A stretch of DNA of 15,950 nucleotides, taken from assembly GCA_013694885.1 (NCBI GenBank), contig JACDBO010000321.1:1-15950 (forward strand), read 5' to 3'. Below are positions 8,365 to 15,477 of the stretch, in pieces (positions within the stretch are counted from its first letter, which is position 1; every line of letters begins with the position of its first letter). The notes under the pieces were generated by a model, which saw nothing but the letters and a program-made list of their open reading frames with translations, was not told the origin of the DNA and made no database searches. The position numbers and the translations under genes are program-made. Source of the stretch: Chloroflexia bacterium. GTDB taxonomy: Bacteria; Chloroflexota; Chloroflexia; Thermomicrobiales; UBA6265.

Positions 8365-8474
8365 CATTTGTGCGGTGATGGTGCGCGGGAGAAGTGCGCT
8401 TTTGGACCGCCGACCGTCGACGCCATTGCTCATGGCGGCGCCCTAAGGATCGCTCACCCACGGGCCACGATGTA

Positions 8475-8513
8475 CGCGCAACGAGAGATTTCTCGCTGCG
8501 GCTCGAAATGACA
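8475..8513 (+). repeat. 39-bp direct repeat, right copy (between smpB and ssrA)
   Basis: Second copy of the repeat at 7815-7853, 37 of 39 bases identical and in the same orientation. It lies between the 3' end of smpB (8555) and the ssrA promoter, so it does not interrupt either gene. See the paired finding. Confidence 0.85.
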
Positions 8514-8554
8514 GCACTGGGTCTATCCGCCCCGCGGCCGGTGAATGTGTCGGG

Positions 8555-9046
8555 CTATTCGCGGGAGGTGAGGGCGCGATCGATTTGGCGGCGGGCGTCG
8601 CGTTCGGCCTGGACCTGGCGCTTGTCGTAGAGCTTCTTACCGCGGGCGATACCGATGTCGATTTTGGCGCGTCCGTTGCGGAGGGCGACGCGAAGCGGGA
8701 CGAGTGTCATGCCGCGCCGCTCGGTAGCTTCGCGAAGCTCTTCGATCTGGGTTCGACGGGCGAGGAGTTTGCGTGGACGGTCGGGTTCGTGGTTGGCGTA
8801 GGCGCCGTGGGTGTAGGGCGTGATGTTCGCGCCGATCAGCCAGAGTTCGCCCCCGTTGACGCGGACGTAGGCTTCGCTGATGGTGATCTTGCCGTCGCGG
8901 ATCGACTTGATCTCCGAACCGGTCAGCACGACGCCGGTCTCCATCGACTCGTCAATGAAGTACTCGTGGAAGGCGCGCCGATTCTGCGTGACCATACGGT
9001 CCTTCTGGCCATCTTGCGTTTGGTCTGGGGTTCGTCGCTTCGCCAT
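8555..9046 (-). CDS. smpB: SsrA-binding protein SmpB
   Basis: A 163-residue OB-fold protein that binds tmRNA and brings it to stalled ribosomes. Characteristic segments are NRRAFHEYFIDESMETGVVL, TGSEIKSIRDGKITISEAYV, GELWLIGANITPYTHGAYANHEPDRPRKLL and the basic tail GKKLYDKRQVQAERDARRQ that inserts in the mRNA channel. The ATG at 9046 has no clear ribosome site and gives a longer N-terminus than usual; the ATG at 8995 (MVTQNRR) has AGAAGGA 4 bp upstream and matches the family start better, so the protein may be 146 residues. It lies directly upstream of ssrA on the same strand, a common arrangement for the trans-translation pair. Confidence 0.96.
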   Translation of the reverse strand: MAKRRTPDQTQDGQKDRMVTQNRRAFHEYFIDESMETGVVLTGSEIKSIRDGKITISEAYVRVNGGELWLIGANITPYTHGAYANHEPDRPRKLLARRTQIEELREATERRGMTLVPLRVALRNGRAKIDIGIARGKKLYDKRQVQAERDARRQIDRALTSRE

Positions 9047-9127
9047 GCCCGCGACTATAGGCCCGGCTTCCCGGCCACGTCAATCTTCTCGCTATCGCCT
9101 GGTTCGCGCCGCGGGAGTCTCCTCTAC

Positions 9128-9133
9128 TACTAT
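9128..9133 (+). promoter_or_regulatory. Possible -10 element of a leaderless methyltransferase gene
   Basis: TACTAT lies 6 bp before the ATG at 9140, and no purine-rich ribosome site precedes that ATG. If this is the -10 box, transcription starts at or next to the start codon, giving a leaderless mRNA. A -35 box is not convincing. Confidence 0.35.
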
Positions 9134-9139
9134 TCATCG

Positions 9140-9949
9140 ATGAGTGATTCCAGTTCGAAGGACGTCACACCTTACGATGCGATTGTCGACGCGTACGATA
9201 TCGAACACCTCACGTTCGTCGACGACATCGAACTCTATCTCAATCTGGCCACGGCCGCCGGCGATCCCATCCTGGAGCTCGGTTGCGGTACCGGTCGGGT
9301 GCTGCTGCCCTTAGCGGAGGCGGGCTTTCAGGTCGTGGGGATCGACGCGTCGACGGCGATGCTTGACCGTGCGGCGCGTCACGTTGAAGAACGCGGTCTT
9401 GGCGACCGCGTGACGCTGGTCCACGCCGACATGCGTGCCGCCGCCGGCGTGCCCGGCGGTCCATTCGGATTGGTGATCCTCGGTCTGAATTCACTCCTGC
9501 ACCTCCCTTCCCAGTGCGATCAAGGACAGGTACTCGACGCCGCGCGCCTTGCGCTCGATCCGCGAGGGCAACTCGTCCTCGATGTGCTCAACCCGACTGC
9601 GGAGGCGCTCCGAGAGCTAGGGCGGGGTGTCCACCATGAAGGTTCGTGGACACACCCGGCCGGCGGCACGATCGACAAGATGTCGGCAACACGGCAGATC
9701 GCCAGCGAGCAGATCCTTGAATCGACGGTGTGGTACGACCATCTGCGAACGGACGGGACGATCTCGAGAACTCGCGCATCGTTGATCGAGCGTTATCTGT
9801 ATGTATCGGAGCTGACGCTCTTGCTCAAACGGGCCGGGTTTGTCGAGTGGCAATGCTATGGAAGCTACGATCTCGATCCGTACGATGACTACTCCGATCG
9901 ACTCCTGGTAAAGGCCGAGGTGACGCGCTCATTGCACCGCGCCCCGTAA
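9140..9949 (+). CDS. Class I SAM-dependent methyltransferase
   Basis: A 269-residue soluble protein with a Rossmann methyltransferase fold. Motif I is ILELGCGTGRVLLPLAEAG (about residues 44-62), followed by the acidic end of strand 2, VVGIDAS, then VTLVHADMR and a LVILGLNSLLHL segment. Its N-terminus (PYDAIVDAYD) resembles methyltransferases of the Methyltransf_25 group. Substrate cannot be told from sequence. The frame is open back to 8585 but that stretch is antisense to smpB and is rejected. It diverges from smpB (93-bp gap). The thioredoxin-fold gene follows after 82 bp on the same strand. Family call is firm, function open. Confidence 0.88.
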   Translation: MSDSSSKDVTPYDAIVDAYDIEHLTFVDDIELYLNLATAAGDPILELGCGTGRVLLPLAEAGFQVVGIDASTAMLDRAARHVEERGLGDRVTLVHADMRAAAGVPGGPFGLVILGLNSLLHLPSQCDQGQVLDAARLALDPRGQLVLDVLNPTAEALRELGRGVHHEGSWTHPAGGTIDKMSATRQIASEQILESTVWYDHLRTDGTISRTRASLIERYLYVSELTLLLKRAGFVEWQCYGSYDLDPYDDYSDRLLVKAEVTRSLHRAP

Positions 9950-10031
9950 TCTGGTCCGTTCGCTTGCCGAATCGCCTGTGACGCGAGTACGATCAAAGTC
10001 GGCTATCAGTCCGCAAGGAGGCTCTTTTATC

Positions 10032-10538
10032 GTGGCAGCTATTGAACCGGCCGGTCGGGCACCAGACGTCATCCAGCGGCCAATGATCGCGGCGAATGGC
10101 GAGCAGATCACCATCGGAGAGGCACTCGCTCAGGGGCCGGTGGTCGTCGGCATCTATAAGAGTTCCTGCCAGGCGAGCAAGACGATGTTCCCATTTCTGG
10201 AACGGCTCTATCGGCGACATGCTGGCACCGATCTGACGGTGCTCGGTGTCTCTCAGGACTCGGCGAATATCACCAAGTCGTTTGCCCGGCGTCTTGGCAT
10301 CACGTTTCCGATCCTGATCGAAGGAGAGGAGTACCCGATCTCGCGCGGCTTCGGAATGGCGTCAACTCCGACCGTCTACGTCCTGCGGCCGGACGGAACT
10401 ATCGCCTACGAGACGATGGGATTCTTCAAGGTTCCGGTTAATGGGCTCGGCGACGCCGTGGCCGAACTTGTGGGAGCGGACAAGGAGCAGCTCTACGGAG
10501 AGGCCGACAGCGATGTGCCGGCGTTCGTCCCTGGCTGA
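10032..10538 (+). CDS. Thioredoxin-fold AhpC/TlpA-like protein with a single (CxxS) cysteine
   Basis: A 168-residue protein of the AhpC-TSA/Redoxin group, without a signal peptide, so cytosolic. The active-site region reads YKSSCQASKTMFPFLERLYRR; relatives usually have SCPxCxxxFPFLERL, a CxxC redox pair. Here the second Cys is Ser (C46, S49) and no other Cys exists in the protein. The rest is typical: LTVLGVSQDSANITKSFARR, FPILIEGEEYPISRGFGM and the cis-Pro loop STPTVYVLRPDG. Loss of the resolving Cys suggests a monothiol reductase, a 1-Cys peroxidase or a non-redox role. GTG at 10032 was chosen over ATG 9978 because AAGGAGG lies 10 bp upstream. Two small membrane protein genes follow. Confidence 0.87.
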   Translation: MAAIEPAGRAPDVIQRPMIAANGEQITIGEALAQGPVVVGIYKSSCQASKTMFPFLERLYRRHAGTDLTVLGVSQDSANITKSFARRLGITFPILIEGEEYPISRGFGMASTPTVYVLRPDGTIAYETMGFFKVPVNGLGDAVAELVGADKEQLYGEADSDVPAFVPG

Positions 10539-10639
10539 CCCAGCAAACACCTGTCTCAGGGTTCCTGAGACGCGCGCTCACGCTGAACTCACTGTCGTCT
10601 GTCCTCGATCCAACCGCCACACCGGGAGGAAGCGTTCCG

Positions 10640-10837
10640 TTGCTTCACCTACGCTGGATCTCTTACGCACTTATGGTGGCGGGATTGCTTGTCGTCCTCC
10701 TCGCTCTCGCCGCGGGTTTCGGTCCGGGGGTCTTGTTGACCGGAGTGATGCTGGCGTTGGCGGGCGCGGTGAAGGTGGCGGTCGTCGCCATCTGGTCGAC
10801 CATTGCGCGATTCGACGGGGAAGAAGGCGGCGGCTAG
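10640..10837 (+). CDS. Small membrane protein, function unknown
   Basis: A 65-residue protein starting at TTG with GGGAGGA 9 bp upstream. Residues about 8-28 and 31-53 are two hydrophobic helices separated by a Gly-rich turn; the tail is short and acidic (RFDGEEGGG). I recognise no family. The strong ribosome site and the paired downstream membrane gene 18 bp away support it as real. It may be co-transcribed with the preceding thioredoxin-fold gene (101-bp gap). Confidence 0.6.
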   Translation: MLHLRWISYALMVAGLLVVLLALAAGFGPGVLLTGVMLALAGAVKVAVVAIWSTIARFDGEEGGG

Positions 10838-10855
10838 ACGTCACGGAGTCTCGAC

Positions 10856-11125
10856 ATGAATGACCTTCCCGAAGAAGAGCGGATCGCCCGGGTGCGGCAG
10901 GCGCGACAGGTGCTGGCCGGAGATGCCGTGCGGCCCTCGCCGGACCCGTGGGGAGGGAGCGATGGTCGGACGGCGTTGAGTCCGCTCCAGAGGAACTATG
11001 TCATTGGGTTAGCGGTCCTGTTGTTGATAGGGGTGCTTCTGGCGTTTGTGTTCAGTCTTGGTGTGGCGAGTGCGGTCTTTTTTGTTTTGGCGCTGGGGCT
11101 ACTCGCGGCGGGGCTGATGTTCTGA
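10856..11125 (+). CDS. Small two-helix membrane protein, function unknown
   Basis: An 89-residue protein with ATG at 10856 and GGAG 7 bp upstream. Residues 1-45 are charged and hydrophilic (NDLPEEERIARVRQARQVL, then a Pro/Gly/Ser linker), followed by two membrane helices at about 48-66 and 69-88, ending LGLLAAGLMF. No known domain recognised. It follows the 65-residue membrane protein after 18 bp and the two may act together. It ends before a hairpin and the convergent nitroreductase gene. Confidence 0.65.
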   Translation: MNDLPEEERIARVRQARQVLAGDAVRPSPDPWGGSDGRTALSPLQRNYVIGLAVLLLIGVLLAFVFSLGVASAVFFVLALGLLAAGLMF

Positions 11126-11192
11126 GGTTGCAGCGTATTGCGCGAGAGGTGGCGGGCGCCGATGCTTGATCGTTCTGCCATCCAACGAGGAC

Positions 11193-11211
11193 GGGCGCAT
11201 GTCATGCGCCC
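11193..11211. terminator. Hairpin between convergent genes
   Basis: GGGCGCAT (11193-11200) and ATGCGCCC (11204-11211) pair perfectly over a 3-base loop. It lies between the ends of the plus-strand membrane gene (11125) and the minus-strand nitroreductase (11259), where a bidirectional transcription end is expected. No T run follows on either strand, so an intrinsic mechanism is uncertain. Confidence 0.5.
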
Positions 11212-11258
11212 CTAGGAGCGATGATTGCTTGCGGAACTCGAACTACTCCATGACGGTA

Positions 11259-11903
11259 TTATTTCCATTGAACGATCAGGGATGAAAGGGGACGGCGGGG
11301 ACGACGTTTGGGGTCGGCGGCGGCGTGGCCGATGGGAAGCATGACATGGGGCCGGACGTCCGGCCCGAGTCCGAGGCTGGTCTGGACCACGTCCGGGCAG
11401 AAGAGGGGCGCGCACATCCACCCGGCGTCCAGCCCTTGCTGGTAGAGGGCGAGGAGCAGGTTTTGGGTGGCGGCGCCGAGGCTTTGGATTGCCATCGTCT
11501 CTTCCGCGGCTTGTCGTTGTGCGTCGGGATAGGACTGCGTCTCCGCGAGATAGAGGCAGACGATGATAAGCACCGGTGCGCGTTGCAAGCGCTCGACACT
11601 CCGCGCGACGCGGCGCTCCACCTCAGCTTCGTCCAGACCGTCCAGGCGCAATTGCACCCGCCACGTTTCGGCCATTGCCGCGGCGAGACTATAGCGGCGG
11701 ACGCTGTTCTCGACGACGACGAAGCGCCACGGCTGACTGCCGTGTGGTGATGGTGCCCAACCGGCGGCTTCAATCACTCGCTCGATCGCTCTTCTCGGGA
11801 CTGCCTGCGTCTCGAACGCTCGCACCGAGCGACGGCCCACGATCGTGCTCCAGAGATCAGGTTCACGTGGCGCGACGTTCTCAACGGGCGGGGATGGGCT
11901 CAT
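11259..11903 (-). CDS. Stand-alone nitroreductase resembling the FbiB C-terminal domain (F420-type)
   Basis: A 214-residue FMN-dependent nitroreductase-fold protein. Visible are RRSVRAFETQAVP (FMN phosphate site), WAPSPHGSQPWRFVVV, the insert LDGLDEAEVERRVARSVERLQRAP, YPDAQRQAAEETMAIQSLGAA and GLDAGWMCAPLFCPDVV. This layout matches the nitroreductase domain at the C-terminus of FbiB, which reduces dehydro-F420-0 in coenzyme F420 synthesis; here no CofE/FbiB N-terminal domain is attached. The ATG (11903) overlaps the TGA of the solute-binding gene (ATGA), so translation is probably coupled. An upstream extension of the frame is antisense noise. It is the last gene of the FMN-riboswitch transcript. 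BluB was considered and is less likely. Fold certain, substrate inferred. Confidence 0.85.
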   Translation of the reverse strand: MSPSPPVENVAPREPDLWSTIVGRRSVRAFETQAVPRRAIERVIEAAGWAPSPHGSQPWRFVVVENSVRRYSLAAAMAETWRVQLRLDGLDEAEVERRVARSVERLQRAPVLIIVCLYLAETQSYPDAQRQAAEETMAIQSLGAATQNLLLALYQQGLDAGWMCAPLFCPDVVQTSLGLGPDVRPHVMLPIGHAAADPKRRPRRPLSSLIVQWK

Positions 11904-13459
11904 GCTTGGCCGTATCCTCGCGTGGGAATGACGTACTCGTCGCCACGAGGTGACCACCCGTCGACGCTCTCGGCGACACCGTAGAGTGAACTCAGATTCC
12001 AGAGGTAGATCGCGGCCGGCTCGTCCATGAGCGTCTGGCCGAGCTGCTGATAGAGCGCGTTTCGACCGGTTCGGTCCGGTTCCGCCGCGGCGCTCTGGAT
12101 CAACTCGTCTGCTCGCGGATTGCTGTAGCGGGAGAGGAAACCGCTGCTGGAAACGACCAGACTCAGAAGCGTATGCGGATCGTAGAGCGGGCGCCATGTG
12201 GCGAACCGGAGCGGCGCGGCGGCCGGATCACTCCACTGCTCGTTGAAGGTGGCCTGCTCTGCCGGCCGTAGCTCCACCGTGATGCCGACATCGCCAAGCA
12301 TGGCGGCGATGGCCTCGGCGATGTCCTGCCGCTCGGTGGTGGCGATGTCCATGACGGTGCTCAGGCCATCACCATGACCGGCGTCGCTGAGAAGCTGCCT
12401 GGCGCGCTCTTGATCGAAACTGAACGGTTGACGGGAGGGATCGAAGCCGAGGGCACGCTCATCCGGGTAGAACGATGCCAGCCGCGTACCCTGCCCACTC
12501 AAGAGCCCGTCGATGATCGCTTGCACATCGACCGCGTGGTTGAGTGCCTGGCGGACCCGCGCATCGTCGAACGGCGCTGTGTCGGTGGCGATGCGGACCC
12601 ACGCCGCGCCCACCGTCGGGGCGTCGATACTTCTGGCGCCGCCGTCGTCGATGGCTCGGCGCTGCTCGAACGGCATCGACGCGATGATCGAGGCGCCACC
12701 GGACAGGAGGTCGGAGAGGCGAGTCGCCGCTTCGGGCACGAACCTGAAGCGGATGCGCTCCGCCAGCGGCAGCCCTTTGGGACTTGGCCAGGTGTACGCC
12801 TCGTTACGGATGAGGTGTACCTCGTTGCCTGGCTCGTAGGCATCGAGCTTGTAGGGGCCGGAGCCGACACTCGACTCGGTGAGGGAGGCGGCATCGAATT
12901 GTTTCGGCAGCAGCAGCATCCAGACGGCGATTTGGGCCGGCAACCAGGCGCACGGCTCCGCACACCGGAGTCGGGCCGTGGTGGCATCGACCTCTTCGAC
13001 GGCGCTGACGACGCTGAATAGGTCCGACACCGGGGGGCGTGATGCCTGGAGGTGACGGACCGCGCGCGTTACCGCCGCGGAGGTCACCGGCTTACCATCG
13101 TGGAAGAGCAACCCCTGACGCAGGCGAATCTCGAAGGTGGTCGGATCAAGTTGCGTGAACGACTCCGCCGCCAGGGGCTGGATTTCTCCATTCGGGCCGA
13201 ACTGGATCGGTGCGTCGTAGAGCGAATGCACAATCGACCATCCGTCGAAGGCATACGTCAGTGCCGGGTCGAGGGTGCCCGGATCACTTAGCAGATCGAC
13301 CACGATCTCTCCCAGCAGCGCGGGGGACTCCTGAGCCGTGGTGGAGGCAACGGCTGGGGGCATCATCGGCGTCGCCAACGTCATTCCACTTGCGAGTGCG
13401 TTTTGTACCAGCCGCCGTCGCGTCACCGACTTAGGAACATTCCGTTTTTCCACATTCAC
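11900..13459 (-). CDS. ABC transporter solute-binding protein, family 5, with Tat-type signal
   Basis: A 519-residue extracytoplasmic SBP_bac_5 (Dpp/Opp/Nik-type) binding protein. Markers are SDPGTLDPALTYAFDG near the N-terminus, TFEIRLRQGLLFHDGKPVTSAAV, VGSGPYKLDAYEPGNEVHLIRNEAY and FDDARVRQALNHAVD. The N-terminus has three arginines (R14-R16, VTRRRLVQ) followed by a mild hydrophobic stretch and AVA (36-38), a Tat-like signal; there is no lipobox Cys, so anchoring is unclear. GTG at 13459 has AGGG 8 bp upstream; a second GTG at 13453 is also possible. It lies 13 bp after the permease stop. Family members bind peptides, nickel, haem or other solutes; the riboswitch suggests a flavin-related ligand, which is inference. 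Confidence 0.92.
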   Translation of the reverse strand: MNVEKRNVPKSVTRRRLVQNALASGMTLATPMMPPAVASTTAQESPALLGEIVVDLLSDPGTLDPALTYAFDGWSIVHSLYDAPIQFGPNGEIQPLAAESFTQLDPTTFEIRLRQGLLFHDGKPVTSAAVTRAVRHLQASRPPVSDLFSVVSAVEEVDATTARLRCAEPCAWLPAQIAVWMLLLPKQFDAASLTESSVGSGPYKLDAYEPGNEVHLIRNEAYTWPSPKGLPLAERIRFRFVPEAATRLSDLLSGGASIIASMPFEQRRAIDDGGARSIDAPTVGAAWVRIATDTAPFDDARVRQALNHAVDVQAIIDGLLSGQGTRLASFYPDERALGFDPSRQPFSFDQERARQLLSDAGHGDGLSTVMDIATTERQDIAEAIAAMLGDVGITVELRPAEQATFNEQWSDPAAAPLRFATWRPLYDPHTLLSLVVSSSGFLSRYSNPRADELIQSAAAEPDRTGRNALYQQLGQTLMDEPAAIYLWNLSSLYGVAESVDGWSPRGDEYVIPTRGYGQA

Positions 13460-13472
13460 CTGGTTTTCCCTT

Positions 13473-14420
13473 TCACCTTGAAGACTTCCGGCGCCAGGCT
13501 CCCCTGACGCCGACCTGGACCACGTCGCCCAAGAGGTTGAATCCGAACACTGCGAGCACGATGGCGAGACCTGGCAGGGCGCTGACCCACCAGGCGACAA
13601 AGAGGAGGTCCTGTCCGTCAGCGATGATGCCGCCCAGAGTGACGCGGTCGGCGGGAAGACCGACGCCGAGGTAGGTCAAGGATGCCTCATAGAGCATCAC
13701 GGCGGCGATGTGTTGGCTGGTCAGAACGATGATGGGTGCAAGGACGTTGGGCAGGACATGGCGAAGGAGGACCCGATTTGGCGACGCGCCGAGGGCGACC
13801 GCGGCCTGCACATAGGTTGATGTTCGAACGACCCCGGCCTGCATCCGAACGACGCGGGCGAAGGTGACCCAGCCGGTCACGATGAGCACGATCAGCACAT
13901 TTCCGACACTCTGACCGAGGGTGGCGGTGACGGCGATCGCCACGACGACGAACGGAATGGCGAGCTGCACGTCGGCCAGCGTCGTGACGACCCGGTCGCC
14001 GATGCCACCGAGTCCACCGGCAACCAGACCGAGCGCCACGCCGATGATCGCCGAAGCGGCCGTGGCGGCAATTCCGATCAGCAAGGACAACCGCGCGGCG
14101 ACCGCGATTCGCGCGGCGAGGTCTCTGCCGAGTCCGTCGGTGCCGAGGGCATGGTCCCAGGCGGTGTTGGACCCAGTCAGGGATATCGGCGGCAGCAGAC
14201 GTTGTGACAGGTGCTGATCGACGGGCGAAGCCGGGATCAGCAGGGGACCCAGCAGTGCCAACAACAGGAAGGCGGCAAGCGGCAGCAGGGCGACGCAGAA
14301 CGAGCGGGTTGGGTGCGTCGAACGCGATGTGGTTGTCCTGCGCGAACGTCGGCGCGATTCAGCGACGGGAGCGGTCTGACGCTTGTGCGGGCCAAGCCAT
14401 GGTGCGCCTTCAATCGCCAT
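13473..14420 (-). CDS. ABC transporter permease, DppC/OppC type
   Basis: A 315-residue inner-membrane permease. After a basic cytoplasmic N-terminus (residues 1-40, many Arg/Ser/Thr), the first helix is VALLPLAAFLLLALLGPLL, then GTDGLGRDLAARI, the DppC family signature before the transport domain. The EAA loop that docks the ATPase is VALGASPNRVLLRHVLPN. About six membrane helices in all. The ATG at 14420 overlaps the stop of the preceding permease by 11 bases, implying coupling. It pairs with the DppB-type permease upstream. Confidence 0.93.
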   Translation of the reverse strand: MAIEGAPWLGPHKRQTAPVAESRRRSRRTTTSRSTHPTRSFCVALLPLAAFLLLALLGPLLIPASPVDQHLSQRLLPPISLTGSNTAWDHALGTDGLGRDLAARIAVAARLSLLIGIAATAASAIIGVALGLVAGGLGGIGDRVVTTLADVQLAIPFVVVAIAVTATLGQSVGNVLIVLIVTGWVTFARVVRMQAGVVRTSTYVQAAVALGASPNRVLLRHVLPNVLAPIIVLTSQHIAAVMLYEASLTYLGVGLPADRVTLGGIIADGQDLLFVAWWVSALPGLAIVLAVFGFNLLGDVVQVGVRGAWRRKSSR

Positions 14421-15414
14421 AGCTCGCCCTGGCGGATCGATCGTGCAGGCGGGGGTCGATGGCGACGGCGATCACGTCCACCATCGAACCGATGACGCCA
14501 ACGAGGATGGCAACGACGACGATAAAGGCATGCACGACGGGGATATCCCGGTCGGCAACCGCTTGCAGCGCCAGGCGACCGATGCCGGGATAGGCGAAGA
14601 CCTGTTCGACCACGACGGCGCCACCGATCAAGAAACCGGTTTGCACCCCGAGATAGGCAAGGGCAGGCAGGACGGCGTTGGGCAGAAGGTGGCGCATCCA
14701 GACGGTGCGCTCGGGCAGACCCTTGGCGGCGGCGGTGGCCGCATATGGCTGTCGCCTCACGGTGACCAGCTCCGCGCTGAGCAAGCGGGCGACGAGCGAC
14801 GTCGGGTAGGCGGCGAGCGCCGCGGCGGGCAGGATGATGGAGCGCCAACCGTCGCCGCCGGAGGCCGGGAGCACCCGCAACTGGACGGCGAAGACGATGA
14901 TGAGGAGCGTCCCGAGCCAGAAGGCGGGGATTGCCTGGCCGGTCAGCGACACAGCGTTGAGCACGGTGGCGGGCCAGCGCCTCTCCAGGCGGGCGGCAGC
15001 GAATCCGAGGGCGCCGCCGACGACGATCGCCGCGGCCAGCGAGGTGGCGGTGAGCAGAAGCGTTGCCGGGAGACGAGCGAGCACGAGGTCGAGGGCGGGC
15101 TGCCGACCTCGCCACGAGTCACCGAAGTCGCCGCTCAGTGTGCGCCCAATATGGTTGAGGAGCTGGCTGGGGAGAGGTCGGTCGAGTCCTAGTTCACGCC
15201 GCAGGGCTTCGGTGCTCGCCGGATCGGACCCAGGCGGCAGAAAGCCGGTGAGGGGATCTCCTGATACGCGCATCAGGACGAAGACGGCCACGGAGGCCAT
15301 GAGGACCGTGAAGAGGATCAAGCTGAGACGTTGCGCGACGACCTTGGGCATGGCTGCTCTCGGCATCGGCGCGGACGCGACGGGTGACGACGCGCTCTCC
15401 GAGCGGTCCCGCAT
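14410..15414 (-). CDS. ABC transporter permease, DppB/OppB type
   Basis: The first gene of the FMN-riboswitch unit. Hallmarks are a first helix LSLILFTVLMASVAVFVLMR, then SGDPLTGFLPPGSDP, ELGLDRPLPSQ and SGDFGDSWRG, the EAA loop AAAKGLPERTVWMRHLLPN, and VVVEQVFAYPGIGRL, all standard for DppB. About six membrane helices. The start is uncertain: ATG 15414 gives 334 residues but has no ribosome site; ATG 15351 (MPKVVAQRL) gives 313 residues and matches the usual family N-terminus. A strong GGGGAGG at 15457-15451 serves a GTG in another frame (see findings). No ATP-binding subunit is encoded in the operon within the window. Confidence 0.93.
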   Translation of the reverse strand: MRDRSESASSPVASAPMPRAAMPKVVAQRLSLILFTVLMASVAVFVLMRVSGDPLTGFLPPGSDPASTEALRRELGLDRPLPSQLLNHIGRTLSGDFGDSWRGRQPALDLVLARLPATLLLTATSLAAAIVVGGALGFAAARLERRWPATVLNAVSLTGQAIPAFWLGTLLIIVFAVQLRVLPASGGDGWRSIILPAAALAAYPTSLVARLLSAELVTVRRQPYAATAAAKGLPERTVWMRHLLPNAVLPALAYLGVQTGFLIGGAVVVEQVFAYPGIGRLALQAVADRDIPVVHAFIVVVAILVGVIGSMVDVIAVAIDPRLHDRSARASYGD

Positions 15415-15477
15415 CCGGGCCGAGTATCGAGCGCACGTTCACCTCAATCGCCTCCCCGCGCCTCCATTCCCGGGTCG

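Noticed and set aside
8361..8374. Inverted repeat GCACA-AA-TGTGC as an operator over the ssrA promoter
   Set aside because: Only 5 bp per arm with no known regulator match; likely chance overlap with the extended -10.
8204..8461. Minus-strand frame ending in the tag peptide sequence
   Set aside because: Only the last nine codons are the tmRNA tag; the rest lies in the structured tmRNA 5' part and its promoter.
8585..9139. Upstream extension of the methyltransferase frame
   Set aside because: It is entirely antisense to smpB, has low-complexity residues and no family similarity; the methyltransferase domain begins after the ATG at 9140.
11259..11903. BluB (FMN-destroying 5,6-dimethylbenzimidazole synthase)
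   Set aside because: Attractive because of the FMN riboswitch, but the WAPSPHGSQPWRF, DGLDEAEVERR and YPDAxRxxAExTM segments match the FbiB C-terminal type rather than BluB.
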